From contig BSWB01000001.1 of assembly GCA_033239125.1 (NCBI GenBank), positions 136,692,981 through 136,756,980 of the forward strand: 64,000 bases of DNA, in the 5' to 3' direction. The notes below the pieces were generated by a model, which searched no databases, was not told where the DNA came from, and saw only the letters and a program-made list of their open reading frames with translations. Position numbers and translations under genes: made by a program. How positions within the stretch are numbered: the stretch's first letter is position 1; each line of letters begins with the position of its first letter. This document shows, one piece after another, positions 19,983 through 31,099 of the stretch. This DNA is from Fagopyrum homotropicum (lineage: Eukaryota; Streptophyta; Magnoliopsida; Caryophyllales; Polygonaceae).

Positions 19983-21729
19983 TGATAGCATGAATTATAG
20001 TCTATATTTTGGGGTTTGTTTGGACGTTTTATCTTCAATAATCTGCATGTTTGTATGTATAATATGTGATTATATTACCATTTCATCTACCTTTGCAGGA
20101 ATCGAGGTCTACACCTAGTTCTGTTGTAATCGTAGGTAAAATGGCACGTTTTGCATCAAAAAGGAGCAAAAGGAGTTATGGAGTCATTGGAGCTACAATC
20201 AGGAACCCTCCAGGAAGCATAGCCATGGATTAGAGATTCACTTTGGACTAGATTTGAGAGATTTCACATTCAGTTGTGACTCACCTCGGTTGACCACAGA
20301 TTCACCTCAACCGAGGTGATCCAGAGAAGTCGACTCGACCGAGGTGAACACCTGGGACGCGGCGAGAATATTTTATTCTTGGCTGAGATCTTTTATCTTT
20401 GGAAAGAGATCTTATATTTTTGGGCTTGGCTCCTAGAAGGAAGAAGATATACTAGATCATATATTTTACCTATTTTTATGGGAAGAGATCTTTCGAAGAT
20501 ATATTATCTTTGGAGAGTAATTTTCCTATAAAAAGGGTTGGATTTCCAACAAATCCAGGGGATGCTATACCATCGATCAGGGTTTTTACACCGCAGCATC
20601 CATACTCCAGTTGGGAGATTTGAAGAACCTTTTTGAAGGTTGAAGGAAGATTGAAGATTGTAGCTTTTATAGCTTGTGAAGGGTTTTGTAAGATTATCTT
20701 AGATTCCCTTCCTTGTTGTCTTGCCTTGTTGGATTTCTATCCAAGGAACACTTTTGTTGTGATATTTGATTCAGTTATTGAAGTCTTTTCATTAAATTCT
20801 TCTTGTTCAAATATTCACCTTCTTCCCATATATTTGATTATTGCTTTCATGATGATGAGTGGCTAATCTCCTTGTGTGATTCTAGGGTGATTGGCTGAAG
20901 GTTGTGGGGAAAACAATGATAGAATAATCTTAGATTCCAGTAGGACCCTGAAAGTTCGAGTCTTTAACCTTAATCCTAAGCATCTCGTTCAGTCGATGAA
21001 CATCTCGGCCGGGGTGGAATTCTTCTGACCGAGGTGACTTATCTGATCCTAAACTGAGAGTTAAGTGTTAGAGTTTGCCAAATCCTATTCTTATTACACA
21101 TTTCCTGGTTCAATGCAAGCTTAGGATGAGACTTACCCGGTAATTCCTTTGTTTGTGTACCTAAGATCATAAGTGTAGGTAATAAAGGTTTATCCTTTAT
21201 TGGGGTTTGAGTGTGCTTCCATCCCATCTTTGTGAGTTAGCCTGAGACTTACCCGGTAAAGGTTGATTCTATTCCCTTAGGTGGTGTGTTAGTTTGAGGT
21301 TATAGTTCTTTATCTTAATTCCTTGAGACTTACCCGGTAATAGGAGTTACGGTTTAGGATTAGTGAGTAGTGAGACTTACCCGGTGATCTATTCCACTTT
21401 AGAAATACCTTCCCTATGCAAAAATCTCATCTTTGTCCGCTTATCTTTAGATCGTGAGTTGGAACCACAACTAGATGTTTTAATCCCTAGAATTACATAT
21501 TTCCTTTATTGACTTCTATATCATCTTTGATTGTTTTAATTGCTTTGTGGTTAGTATTTACATAAGCATACCGTAATTGGACTTTGTTTCACTAAGTCCC
21601 TGTGATCGATTCCTGGAATTCCTTGCTTTTTACTACGATTGACCCGTACACTGCGGGTTCGCATCCTTGTTTTAAGCTTACGTCTAGGGTTATAAATTTA
21701 AAGCTTGCACACACCGTTGGGAGCGAACA
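19983..21729 (+). repeat. B1 3' LTR (family B)
   Basis: 1,747 bp, TGATAGCATG to GAGCGAACA. U3 palindromes at 20281-20350 (CACCTCGGTTGACC, CACCTCAACCGAGGTG, CTCGACCGAGGTG), TATAAAAAGG at 20527-20536, further palindromes at 20994-21035, four GAGACTTACCCGGTAA repeats at 21128-21387, and the shared CGTACACTGCGGGTTCGC block near 21645. Confidence 0.92.
21128..21387 (+). repeat. GAGACTTACCCGGTAA repeats in family-B LTR
   Basis: Four copies at 21128, 21244, 21325 and 21372 (the last ends GTGA), downstream of the TATA box and so probably in the transcript. They recur in B2 (26756-27020) and, inverted, in B3 and B4. Families A and F have instead copies of a CCTCAACAACC motif there. Confidence 0.8.
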
Positions 21730-24700
21730 AACCGTGACAGTAACTATAGATGCAGGCCATGTTGAGATCTTCCGAGGATAGGATCTCGGAAAGAGTGGTA
21801 CGGTCATCAGTGTAGTGCGAGCTACGAGACTTATCAGTCAGGGTTGTGAGGGTTTTTGGTGCTATGCCATGAAGGATAGTACGAGTCCAACTTTGGAGGA
21901 GATTCCAGTAGCTTGCGAGTTTGCGGACGTCTTTGGAGAGCCATAAGGTTTACCCCCACAGAGGAGTGTATACTTTGGCATTGAGCTAGAGCCCGGTACG
22001 AGACCGATCTCTAAAGCTCCTTATCGTATGACGCTTATCGAGATGCTTGAGTTGAAGAAGCAACTCGAGGAGTTAGTAGAGAATGGCTTCATCCAACCTA
22101 GTGTATCTCCTTGGGGCGTACCAGTTCTCTTCGTTAGGAAGAAAGACGGGTCAATGAGGTTATGTATCGACTACCAAGAGCTGAACAAGGTGACGATGAA
22201 GAACAAGTACCCATTGTCCCGTATCGACGATCTTTTGGATCAGCTGCAGGAAGCTTCAGTGTTTTCGAGGATCAATCTGAGATCTGGATATCACCTGCTG
22301 AGGGTGAGAGAGCAAGACATAGTTAAAATGACATTTCGGACAAGATATGGACACTAGGAGTTTGTAGTGATGCCATTCGGGCTTACGAATGCTCACAATC
22401 TTCATGGAGTTGATGAACAACATCTTCATCGACTTCCTAGACCAGTTTGTAGTTGTCTTCATAGACGACATTCCGATTTACTCTCGCAGTAGAAAGGAAC
22501 ATGCAGGACACTTGAGGATCGTCCTTCAGGTCTTACAGGATAGAGAGTTGTACACCAAGCTCTCTAAGTGCGAGTTTTGGATGTCCGAGGTAGCATTCCT
22601 TAGTCACATCGTTTCAGTAGAAGGTATTAAGGTAGATCTGGCAAAGATCGAGTCAGTAGCATCTTGGCCGCCACCTAAGAACGTCACGGAGGTACGCATC
22701 TTCTTAGGATTTGCAGGCTACTACCGGCGTTTTGTTGAGGGCTTTTCAGTATTCGCCCGACCGCTCACTTCCTTGCTGAGAAAGTCTACGAGGTTCGTAT
22801 GGTCCGAGCCGTGCCTGCAGAGCTTTAAGGAGGTGAAGAGGTTAACCTCTGCTCCTATCCTAGCTTAGCCAGAGGGCATTGAGGATTTTATGGTTTACAG
22901 CGATGCATCCAAGCTGAGCTTGAGATGTGTTTTGATGCAGAGGGGTAAGGTGATTGCCTACGCGTCTCGACAACTCAAGACGTACGAGAAGAATTACCCT
23001 ACTCATGATTTGGAGTTGGCTGTTGTGGTTCATGATTTGAAGATTTGGAGGTATTATCTGTACGGAGCTACGTGTCAGATATTCACAAACTACAAGAGTC
23101 TGAAAGTATATATTCACCTAGCGGGAGTTGAATAACCGCCAGCGCAGATGGTTGGAGTTGATCAAGGATTTTGATCTTAAGATCTTATACCACCCGGGGA
23201 AAGCAAATGTGGTAGCTGATGCCCTTAGTAGGAAGACTCCCCGAGAGATGGCGATCACTAGGCTGACAACTCAGCCACAATTACAGCGTGACCTTGTGAC
23301 TAGAGATGGATATCCACTTTCCAGATTCCGACAGCCAGTTGTCCACCTCGGAGATAGTACTTGATCTGTTGGCCGAAATCCAATAGAAGCAGGAGAATTG
23401 TCTAGCTTTGACACAAATCTGAGACCGGATGTCTCGAGGAGAGGCGCCGCAGTTTGCAGTTGGTGTTGATGGAGTTCTGAGACGCCATGAGCGTTTTTGT
23501 GTGCATTCAAATCAAGAGTTGAGATAGAGGATCCTTCAGGAGGCTCACTCTTCATCTTACTCAGTACACCCTAATGCGAGTAAGATGTATCAAAATATCA
23601 GACGTTCTTTCTGGTGGGGAGGTTTAAATCTAGACGTTACGAGATATGTAGCTCAGTGTGCGACCTGTCACCAGGTTAAGATCGAGCATCATAGACCAGG
23701 AGGCGAACTACACCCACTTCCCATCCCTCAGTGGAAGTGGGAGGATATCTCTATGGATTTTGTTACCGGTTTGACATCAATTCGAGGCTTTGATGATATC
23801 TGGGTGATAGTAGATCGATTGACGAAGACCGCACGTTTCATTCCGATCAAGAAAACGTGGCCGGTGAGTCGGTTAGCGGAAGAGTTCACCAGGTAGATAG
23901 TGAGACTTCAGGGAGTACCTAGGACTATAGTCTCTGATAGAGACGGACGGTTCACATCGAGGTTTTGGCAGCAGGTTCATGCCGCCCTAGGTACGAGCTT
24001 GCAGTTTAGGACTACTTATCATCTCCAAACCGATGGTCAGTCTAGGCGGACCATCCAAACTGTGGAGGACATGTTGAGAGCCTGCATGCTAGACTGAGGA
24101 CATGTGTGGCCAAAACACCTTCCTTAGTGGAGTTTTCATTCAACAACAGTTGACACGTATCGATTAGGATGACTCCTTACGAGGCTTTATACGGACAAAG
24201 ATGCCGTACACCGTTGTGTTGGGATGAGCCGACTAGTGCTAGCGGAGTAGCACCCGAGCAAATACAGGATGTCATGGCTCGTGTAGCAGTGATCCGCGAG
24301 CGGATGTTAGCAGCGTAGAGTCGACATAAGTCTTTTGTAGATAAGAGACGCAGACCTCTGGAGTGCAAAGTTAGAGCTCAGGTTTGGTTGAGAGTATCCA
24401 CGACACGAGGCGTCAGACATTTTGGTGTCAAGGGGAAGCTGAGCCTTAGATATGTTGGGCCGTTCGAGATCCTTGAGCGAGTGGGAGAGGCAGCATACAG
24501 ACTTGCTTTGCCACCGAGACTCGAGGGTGTTCACCCAGTCTTCCATGTGTCTCAGCTACGGGAGTACATACCAGACCCGAGACACATCGTCAGTCATGAG
24601 GATCTAGTGATCGAGTCAGACCACACATTTGGTGAACACCCGGTGGCTGTCTTGGAGCGTAGTACGAGACGCTTGCGTTCGAAAGACATACCGATGATGA

Positions 24701-24795
24701 AGATATAGTGGTCGATACGAGGAGCTGATGAGGCGACTTAGGAGACAGAGAATAGTATCCAGATGAACTATCCGGAGTTTTACGCTGGGTTGGAT
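21730..24795 (+). pseudogene. E1 pol remnant: RT, RNase H, integrase, chromodomain
   Basis: Broken frames read, in order: GLPPQRSVYFGIELEPGTRPISKAPYRM (before RT), WGVPVLFVRKKDGSMRLCIDYQELNKVT, RINLRSGYH and VVFIDDIPIYS (RT active site, about 22450-22475), FLGFAGYYRRFVEGF, and VYSDASKLSLRCVL with ADALSRK (RNase H). Integrase follows with CATCHQVK, DFVTGL and SDRDGRF. The catalytic integrase glutamate is replaced: the usual DGQSERTIQ reads DGQSRRTIQ near 24035. The C-terminus HPVFHVSQLREYIPD leads to a chromodomain-like segment (VLERSTRRLRSKDIPMMKI, stop, WSIRGADEAT) at about 24645-24790, marking a chromovirus. At least six stops or frameshifts are visible. Confidence 0.85.
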
Positions 24796-24976
24796 GTACC
24801 ATTAGCATAATCAGTTGTTTGGTTTTCCTTTGTTGCGTTGCGTACGCTTTTGTGTGACGTTTTGAGTTACGTGCCCAGAGTGGGAATATATGAGTTCTGT
24901 TTTGTTCTGTGTGTTGTTATGTGATAGTTCGGCTTTTGCAAGTTTCGGGATGAAACTTCTTTTTAGGAGGATATGA

Positions 24977-25614
24977 TGTAAGACCCCAATCTTTTGCCTT
25001 CATCGCCCCCGCAATGAAGAGTGTCGCCCCTGCGGCTGAGGACAGATCATGCCCGATCTTTCTTTCGTTCGTTTTATCTTCCTTCCAGAGATAGAATATC
25101 CGATATTCTATCTTATTGGTCGAATTCCTTATCCTCTTTCTAACCCTAGAAGCCCTCCCTTCTATCCTTTCAACCCTTCTCTATATATTCCCTCATTTTC
25201 CTCCTTTTTCCCGTTTCTTGCTATCGTCTTCAACCCTTGAGAGCTGCAGCCATCACCTTGCTTCCTGCGACCTTGCTGAACGTGTAAGTTCACCATTCCT
25301 TTTATCTACCTTACGTTCATGTACTGTAGCATGCTTCCTTCTTTCTTTTCGTAGTCTTCTTCTTCTCTCATTTTCTTCTTCTCCAAGAATCAAGTTTGAA
25401 CCTTGATTCTTGTTGGCTTCTCGTTGTTGATGTATTGTTGTTCTCAGGCTCTTTGGAGTTGAGTCTAGACATGTGTGAGCCAAAGGTTCGAGCTTTGGTT
25501 GCACTTGCTATGAGTTCCGTCGAAGAAAAGCCCGACAACGCTTTCTGTCACGCTGCCGCCCCCGCGCCTACACCTACCCGCCCCTGCGTGTTGCCGCCCC
25601 TGCGCCTTGTCTAG
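24977..25614 (+). repeat. E1 3' LTR, truncated by B2
   Basis: A purine-rich TTTTTAGGAGGATATGA is followed by TGTAAGACCCC, a typical chromovirus LTR start. The LTR is cut at 25614 by the B2 LTR. It contains five CGCCCC(C/T)GC motifs, two near its start and three near 25558-25606. Short ORFs here (63-96 codons) have no recognisable product. Confidence 0.7.
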
Positions 25615-27361
25615 TGATAGCAGGAATTATAGTCTATATTTTGGGGTTTGTTTGGACGTTTTATCTTCAATAATCTGCATGTTTGTATGAATAATATGTG
25701 ATTATATTACCATTTCATCTACCTTTGCGGGAATCGAGGTCTACACCTAGTTCTGTTGTAATCGTAGGTAAAATGGCACGTTTTGCATCAAAAAGGAGCA
25801 AAAGGAGCTATGGAGTCATTGGAGCTACATTCAGGAACCCTCCAGGAAGCATAGCTATGGATTAGAGATTCACTTTGGACCAGATTTGAGAGATTTCACA
25901 TTCAGTTGTGACTCACCTCGGTTGACCACAGATTCACCTCGACCGAGGTGATCCAGAGAAGTCGACTCGACCGAGGCGAACACCTGGGACGCGGCGAGAA
26001 TATTTTATTCTTGGCTGAGATCTTTTATCTTTGGAAAGAGATCTTATATTTTTGGGCTTGGCTCCTGGAAGGAAGAAGATATGCTAGATCATATATTTTA
26101 CCTATTTTTGTGGGAAGAGATCTTTCTAAGATATCTTATCTTTGGAGAGTAATTTTCCTATAAAAAGGGTTGGATTTCCACAAATCCGACATCCGCTATC
26201 AGCGCAAGATCAGGGTTTATACACCGCAGCAGCCATACTCCAGTTGGGAGATTTGAAGAACCTTTTTGAAGGTTAAAGAAGGAAGATTGTAGCTTTTATA
26301 GCTTTTGAAGGGTTTTTGTAAGATTATCTTAGATTCCCTTCTTTGTTGTCTTCCTTTGTTGGATTTCTATCCATGGAACGCTTTTGTTGTGATATTTGAT
26401 TCAGTTATTGAAGTCTTTTCATTAAATTCTTCTTGTTTAAATATTCACCATCTTCCCATATATTTGATTAATACTTTCATGATGATGAGTGGCTAATCTC
26501 TTTGTGTGATTCTAGGGTGATTGGCTGAAGGTTGTGGGAAAAACAATGATAGAATAATCTTAGATTCCAGTAGGACCCTGAAAGTTCGAGTCTTTAACCT
26601 TAACCCTAAGCATCTCGCTCAGTCGATGAACATCTCGGCCGGGGTGGAATTCTTCTGACCGAGGTGACTTATCTGATCCTAAACTGAGAGTTAAGTGTTA
26701 GAGTTTGCCAAATCCTATTCTTATTACACCTTTCCTGGTTCAATGCAAGCTTAGGATGAGACTTACCCGGTAATTCCTTAGTTTGTTTACCTAAGATCGT
26801 AAGTGTAGGTAATAAAGGTTTGTCCTTTATTGGGGTTTGAGTGTGCTTTCATCCCATCTTTGTGAGTTAGCCTGAGACTTACCCGGTAAAGGTTGATTCT
26901 ATTCCCTTAGATGGTATGTTAGTTTGAGATTATAGTTCTTTATCTTAATTCCTTGAGACTTACCCGGTAATAGGAGTTACGGTTTTGGATTAGTGAGTAG
27001 TGAGACTTACCCGGTGATCTACTCCACTTTAGAAATGCCTTCCCTATGCAAAAACCTCAGCTTTGTCCGCTTATATTTAGATCTTGAGTTTGAACCACAA
27101 CTAGATGCTTTAATCCCTAGAATTGCATGTTTCCTTTATTGACTTCTATATCATCTTTGATTGTTTTGATCACCTCTTGTGGTTAGTATTTACATAAGCA
27201 TACCGTGATTGGACTTTGTTTCACTAAGTCCCTATGATCGACCCCTGGAATTTCTTGCTTTTTACTACGATTGACCCGTACACTGCGGGTTCGCATCCTT
27301 GTTTTAAACTTATATCTAGGGTTATACATTTAAAGCTTGCACACACCGTTTGGAGCGAACA
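25615..27361 (+). repeat. B2 5' LTR
   Basis: 1,747 bp, TGATAGCAGG to GAGCGAACA, collinear with the B1 3' LTR. TATAAAAAGG at 26159-26168; perfect family-B site CACCTCGACCGAGGTG at 25935-25950; four GAGACTTACCCGG repeats. Confidence 0.93.
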
Positions 27362-27367
27362 AGTTTT

Positions 27368-27385
27368 TGGCGCCGTTGCCGGGGA
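27368..27385 (+). other. B2 primer-binding site, tRNA-Asp
   Basis: TGGCGCCGTTGCCGGGGA, identical to the A1 PBS, six bases after the LTR end. Confidence 0.93.
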
Positions 27386-27488
27386 CTTAGTCTAGACCGA
27401 GCCGGTTATGGTTTGCTTTTGGGGCACTTGCCCCCGTGTCTACTAACCACTCTACTTGAGTGACTTTTGCAGGTTCTTTTTTAGGTTT

Positions 27489-29075
27489 ATGCGAAGAACC
27501 CGCACTGGGAAGGAAATCGTTCCTTACGATCCCGAACTAGAAAAGACATACAAACGACGCTTAAGAGAAGCGAAGATGGCCCACCAAGACAATCGCGATC
27601 TTGAGGCCGAGTTGAAAGAGGCGCTAGAGCTGCTACGCCTCAGCAGGGAAGAGCTAAGGCAAGAGAAAGAAGAAACTCGCACCAGGACTGAGGCGATCGA
27701 AGCTGACATGGCAGCTTTACGAGACCAATTTCTACCTCGACCGAGGGAAGATCCTATTCCAGATCCCCGACCGATGCAGGTCCCAGTTGCTGACCCTCGA
27801 CCGAGGCAGGTTCCAGTACCTGACGCCCCGGCCGAGATACTTCCACCTCGGATGCCAGTCCGAGGTGTTCTTCTTGCAGGAATCCCACAAACCATAGGTC
27901 AATGGATGGACCCCAATCAACAACTGAGGCGTCCAGGAGTTAACCTAGGAGATCCAGCGGACCATGACTATGAACTTCGACCGCAAGTTCTATCCATGAT
28001 TCGCCAATCCCAATTCGGAGGGCTAGAGAAGGAATCACCACATCAACATCTTCAAAACTATGAGATCTTGATGGAGACCTTGAGACCTTCAAGGATTGAA
28101 AATAACAACTACAAGCTAAGACCTTTTTACTTTTGTTTAAAAGATAGAGCTCTTACTTGGTATCAATCTCTTCCTCCAGAAAAAATTAGCACATGGGAGG
28201 AAATGACGACGGAATTCTTGACCAAATTCTTTCCCCCTCAAAGACCGCTGAAATGAGAGGGAAGATCAATGCTTTCATTATGAAGGACAAGGAGAGCTTG
28301 TCCAAGTCATGGGAGCGGTTCAAAGACATTCTTTTGGATTGCCCACATCATGGGATTCCAAAGATAGAGTTATTGGAGATATACTTCAAGGGACTGGACG
28401 GAAGCACCCAGTTCAACCTCCAACAACTCTCCGCCGGTACCTTTATGGAGATGGCGATTGACGAAGCTTGGGACTTCATCGAGAACCAAGCTTTGGATAT
28501 GGAGAAGTACACTCATCAAGGAGCTGAAGGTGGAGTTAAAAGAGTTAACTTCCAAGAAACTCAGCCCAACAACAATCAACTCACGTCTTTGAAGAATGAC
28601 GTGAAGCAATTGAAGGAACTCTTGGTTGCTCAAACCAAGAAGGAAGAGCAAGGGCAAAGGAACAACAACAATGGATACCGTAACAACAACAACGGTTCCC
28701 GGAACAACAACTACAACAACAACAATAGATGATCCAATAGCAACAACTGGAGGGCGAACAACCAAAATTCTGGTAACAATCATTGCAAGTAGGGCGAATG
28801 AAGCGCCAAGAGATCCAGGGAAGCTTCCAGCAAGGACGGAAAGCAACCCTAAGGGCCAGATCATGGCCATAACTACGAGGAGTGGACTAAAAACTGCAGA
28901 TCTAGTGCCTCGGTCGGTGCCAGTACCGACGAAGACCACCTCGGTCCAGATGCAGTCGAAGAACACTTCGACCGAGATGCCAACCGAGGTGGAGCCACAG
29001 AAAGCGGAGGGGAAAACTGAAGTTTATGTTCCACCTCCTGCATACAAACCACCACTTCCATTCCCCCAGTCGAGG
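27489..29075 (+). pseudogene. B2 gag remnant
   Basis: Start ATG 27489 (MRRTRTGKEIVPYDPELEKTYKRRLREAKM), matching B3 and B4. Coiled-coil-like residues about 10-80, then a Pro/Arg-rich segment whose DNA is built of family-B palindromes (about 27735-27870). The gag domain follows (QWMDPNQQLRRPG, HQHLQNYEILMETLRP, MRGKINAFIMKDKE). A one-base loss near 28240 shifts frame; the second piece ends in an Asn-rich tract at TGA 28730-28732, where B4 has GGA. A deletion near 28783 removes the Ser-rich stretch, and the remainder (SRANEAPRDPGK, TTRSGLKTAD, PPAYKPPLPFPQSR) ends at 29075, where the rest of pol is missing. No CCHC knuckle seen. Confidence 0.88.
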
Positions 29076-29200
29076 CATCTCGGTTGCTATCAAAGCACCT
29101 CGACCGAGATGATTCTTGAGCAACCGAAGTTTGACTGAGGCATCTCAGTTGCTATCAGAGCACCTCGACCGAGATGATTCTTGAGCAACCGAGGCGACTA
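29076..29200 (+). repeat. tandem duplication of a nested palindrome module in B2
   Basis: A 65-bp unit (29076-29140) with CTCGGTTGCT, CACCTCGACCGAGATG, AGCAACCGA and the flank AGTTTGACTGAGG is followed by a second copy of the palindrome from 29141. Other family-B copies have one. The duplication starts exactly at the deletion junction. Confidence 0.75.
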
Positions 29201-29726
29201 GGGTTTCTGAAGAACCACCTCGGTCCGTACCACCTCGGTCCAGTCGAGACCATCTCGACCGAGGTGACAGCAGTTCCAGAAAAGGGTATAAAAAGGGCTG
29301 AAGATTTCTCTCTCCTCACTTTACCCTCTCCCTCGACCACGGCGACAATTTTCACCTCGCTTCTTCGATTCTCGCTCATTTTCGAAGATTTTCGCTTCCA
29401 AACTGCGATTAAAGTGTAGAGGATCCCAATGCATCGTCGATCTGCGAAGAAATCGAACCGAAACGGCCGAACGAGGTAAAACGAACCGAAACCCTAACCT
29501 CGCTGATTTCGCTTCGATTCGGGCTTGGATTGCCTTGCATTTGCTGAGGAAAGGATTAAGTACCCCATAGGAAGCAGTTGTAGTGATTTTGGGGGAAAAG
29601 AACTGAATTTTCTGAAGAAATTAGAATCCAGTTTTCCACCTCGGTCCAGACGAGCTGTGCCTCGGCCGAGGTGATTCTTGAGTGTTGTCAGTCGACCGAG
29701 GTGACGTGACAGTGACAGTTCTGAAA

Positions 29727-31099
29727 ATGAGTTCTGACAGACGCCTTGCCCTTAGAGATAGATCCTCCCCTTCCCCTTCTTCCTCTTCTTCCCGACCCTA
29801 TCGCCCGGTGATCCACGAGCGACACCAGGTGGATTATGAGTGTATTTCCGGCCGTCTAGTGATCGCACTTCGCTTCCTGGACGTGTCTGCTTTTGACTAT
29901 CTCCATGTGGATGGAGACCTTAGACGGATGATATCCACAGTAGGGCTAGATCAGTTTACTGAGATCCGAGCCCCTGCCTATCTGGAGCCCACCTTAGAGT
30001 TTGTTAGCTCCTTCACCTACCTCCCCACAGAGCGATCTGTGAAGTACCGGTTGATGAACCGGAACTTCTTAGTGCCACTAGAGTACTGGAGAGAGATTTT
30101 TGGTTTTCCTGAGCCGACAGCTGTTGACTTCCCTTCCCGATCTGTAGCTAGGGAGTTTTGGGGACAGATTGCTCACATGGTTGAGCACGCAGACAGATGG
30201 CGCCCTGGAGATTCCAGGGAGAAGGTCATCTTCCACTTAGCCTTTAGGTTAGCCACCGGATCTTCAGTGAGACACTTCTGGCACGTACTAAGACGCCCCA
30301 GAAGGTCCGACAGGGGGAGCTGTTCAGCCTATATTACATGGTGACTGGAGGGATCCCGGACTTTGGCTTGATACTGGCAAAGGATCTGCACAGGATCAAG
30401 GCCAAGGCAAAGGGAGACATCTGCTGCGGAGGGATTGTGACCCACATTGCCAGCTACCAGGACATGGATCTCAGCGCTTGCACGATGGTGGCGGCTGCCA
30501 AGCCGCTTGGGCTGCAGGAGATGATCACTCGGCGAATTCTGGTTCCCCGAGGTCTGACTACACCGTACGTGGCTATGCCGTGGGAGCTGACTGCACCACA
30601 GGGGATTAGGTGGTCTGCCCAGTTTACTGTTTATGACCCTCATTATTGGCAGACCGCTTGGGCTCCATTGATGGAGGATTACAGAAAGGCAGCAGCTGCC
30701 CCAGTTGAGGAGGAGAAAGATGATGAGGAGACTACTGATGACAGAGATGGTGGAGTCCCGATGGATACAGGGACAAATACTGCAGGGACTAGCGCACCAG
30801 TTATAGATCTGGATGATGAGGATACTGAGCCTGCACCTACTACTTCTCTAGTTAGACCTGCTAGGCGTAGGACACGCCGACACAGAGATCCAGAGGCTCA
30901 CCGTCGGATCGATGATCTGACGGATCAGGTTATTGATTCATATGCCGCTTTGTCACTGGATATCCGCGAGATGCAGGAGCGGCAGCATTACCAGCACATG
31001 ATGGCCCAGATTCAGTTTGAGCACGTCATGGGCTATCCATTTGACCCGTCCCAGTATCCGTATGTGCCACCACCGCCACCACCGGATCGTGACTACTGA
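29727..31099 (+). pseudogene. B2 Athila ORF-1/env-like protein gene
   Basis: ATG 29727 (MSSDRRLALRDRSS), with the nested palindrome about 30 bp upstream. The first frame runs through FLDVSAFDYLHVDGDLRRM, EIRAPAYLEPTLEFVSSFTYLPTERSVKYRLMNRNF and ADRWRPGDSREKVIFHLAFRLA. A one-base loss near 30254 then shifts it to a stop at 30344. The rest, from about 30338, reads MVTGGIPDFGLILAKDL, CGGIVTHIASYQDMDLSACTM, a long acidic linker, and ends YPYVPPPPPPDRDY at 31099. One frameshift is the only break I see. Cytoplasmic or nuclear role unknown; no membrane segment. Confidence 0.83.

Larger units (their letters stand above)
16578..21729 (+). mobile_element. B1, right part: 3' half with env-like ORF and 3' LTR
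   Basis: Continuation of B1 after A1: palindrome array, env-like pseudogene (17163-18521), 3' noncoding region, polypurine tract and LTR (19983-21729). It joins E1 directly at 21730. Its 5' end lies outside the window, so its own target duplication cannot be checked. Confidence 0.9.
21730..25614 (+). mobile_element. E1: decayed chromovirus (Tekay/Del-type gypsy), interrupted on both sides
   Basis: Between the B1 3' LTR and the B2 5' LTR lies a different Ty3/gypsy lineage in the same orientation: pol remnants from just before RT to the chromodomain, a polypurine tract and the first part of a 3' LTR (24977-25614). Gag and the 5' LTR would lie left of B1, outside the window. Many stops and frameshifts make it the oldest component here. 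Confidence 0.85.

Noticed and set aside
21128..21387. CRISPR-like array
   Set aside because: Only four 16-nt repeats with unequal spacing inside a plant LTR and no cas genes.
19983..27361. B1 3' LTR, E1 and B2 5' LTR read as one element with two LTRs
   Set aside because: No PBS follows 21729, no polypurine tract precedes 25615, the flanks AACCG and TCTAG do not match, and a PBS and gag follow the second LTR. They belong to two elements around an older chromovirus.
28370..28966. 198-codon minus-strand ORF, Val/Ile-rich
   Set aside because: Antisense of the Asn-rich AAC repeats in gag, which read as Val-rich on the other strand; no independent support.
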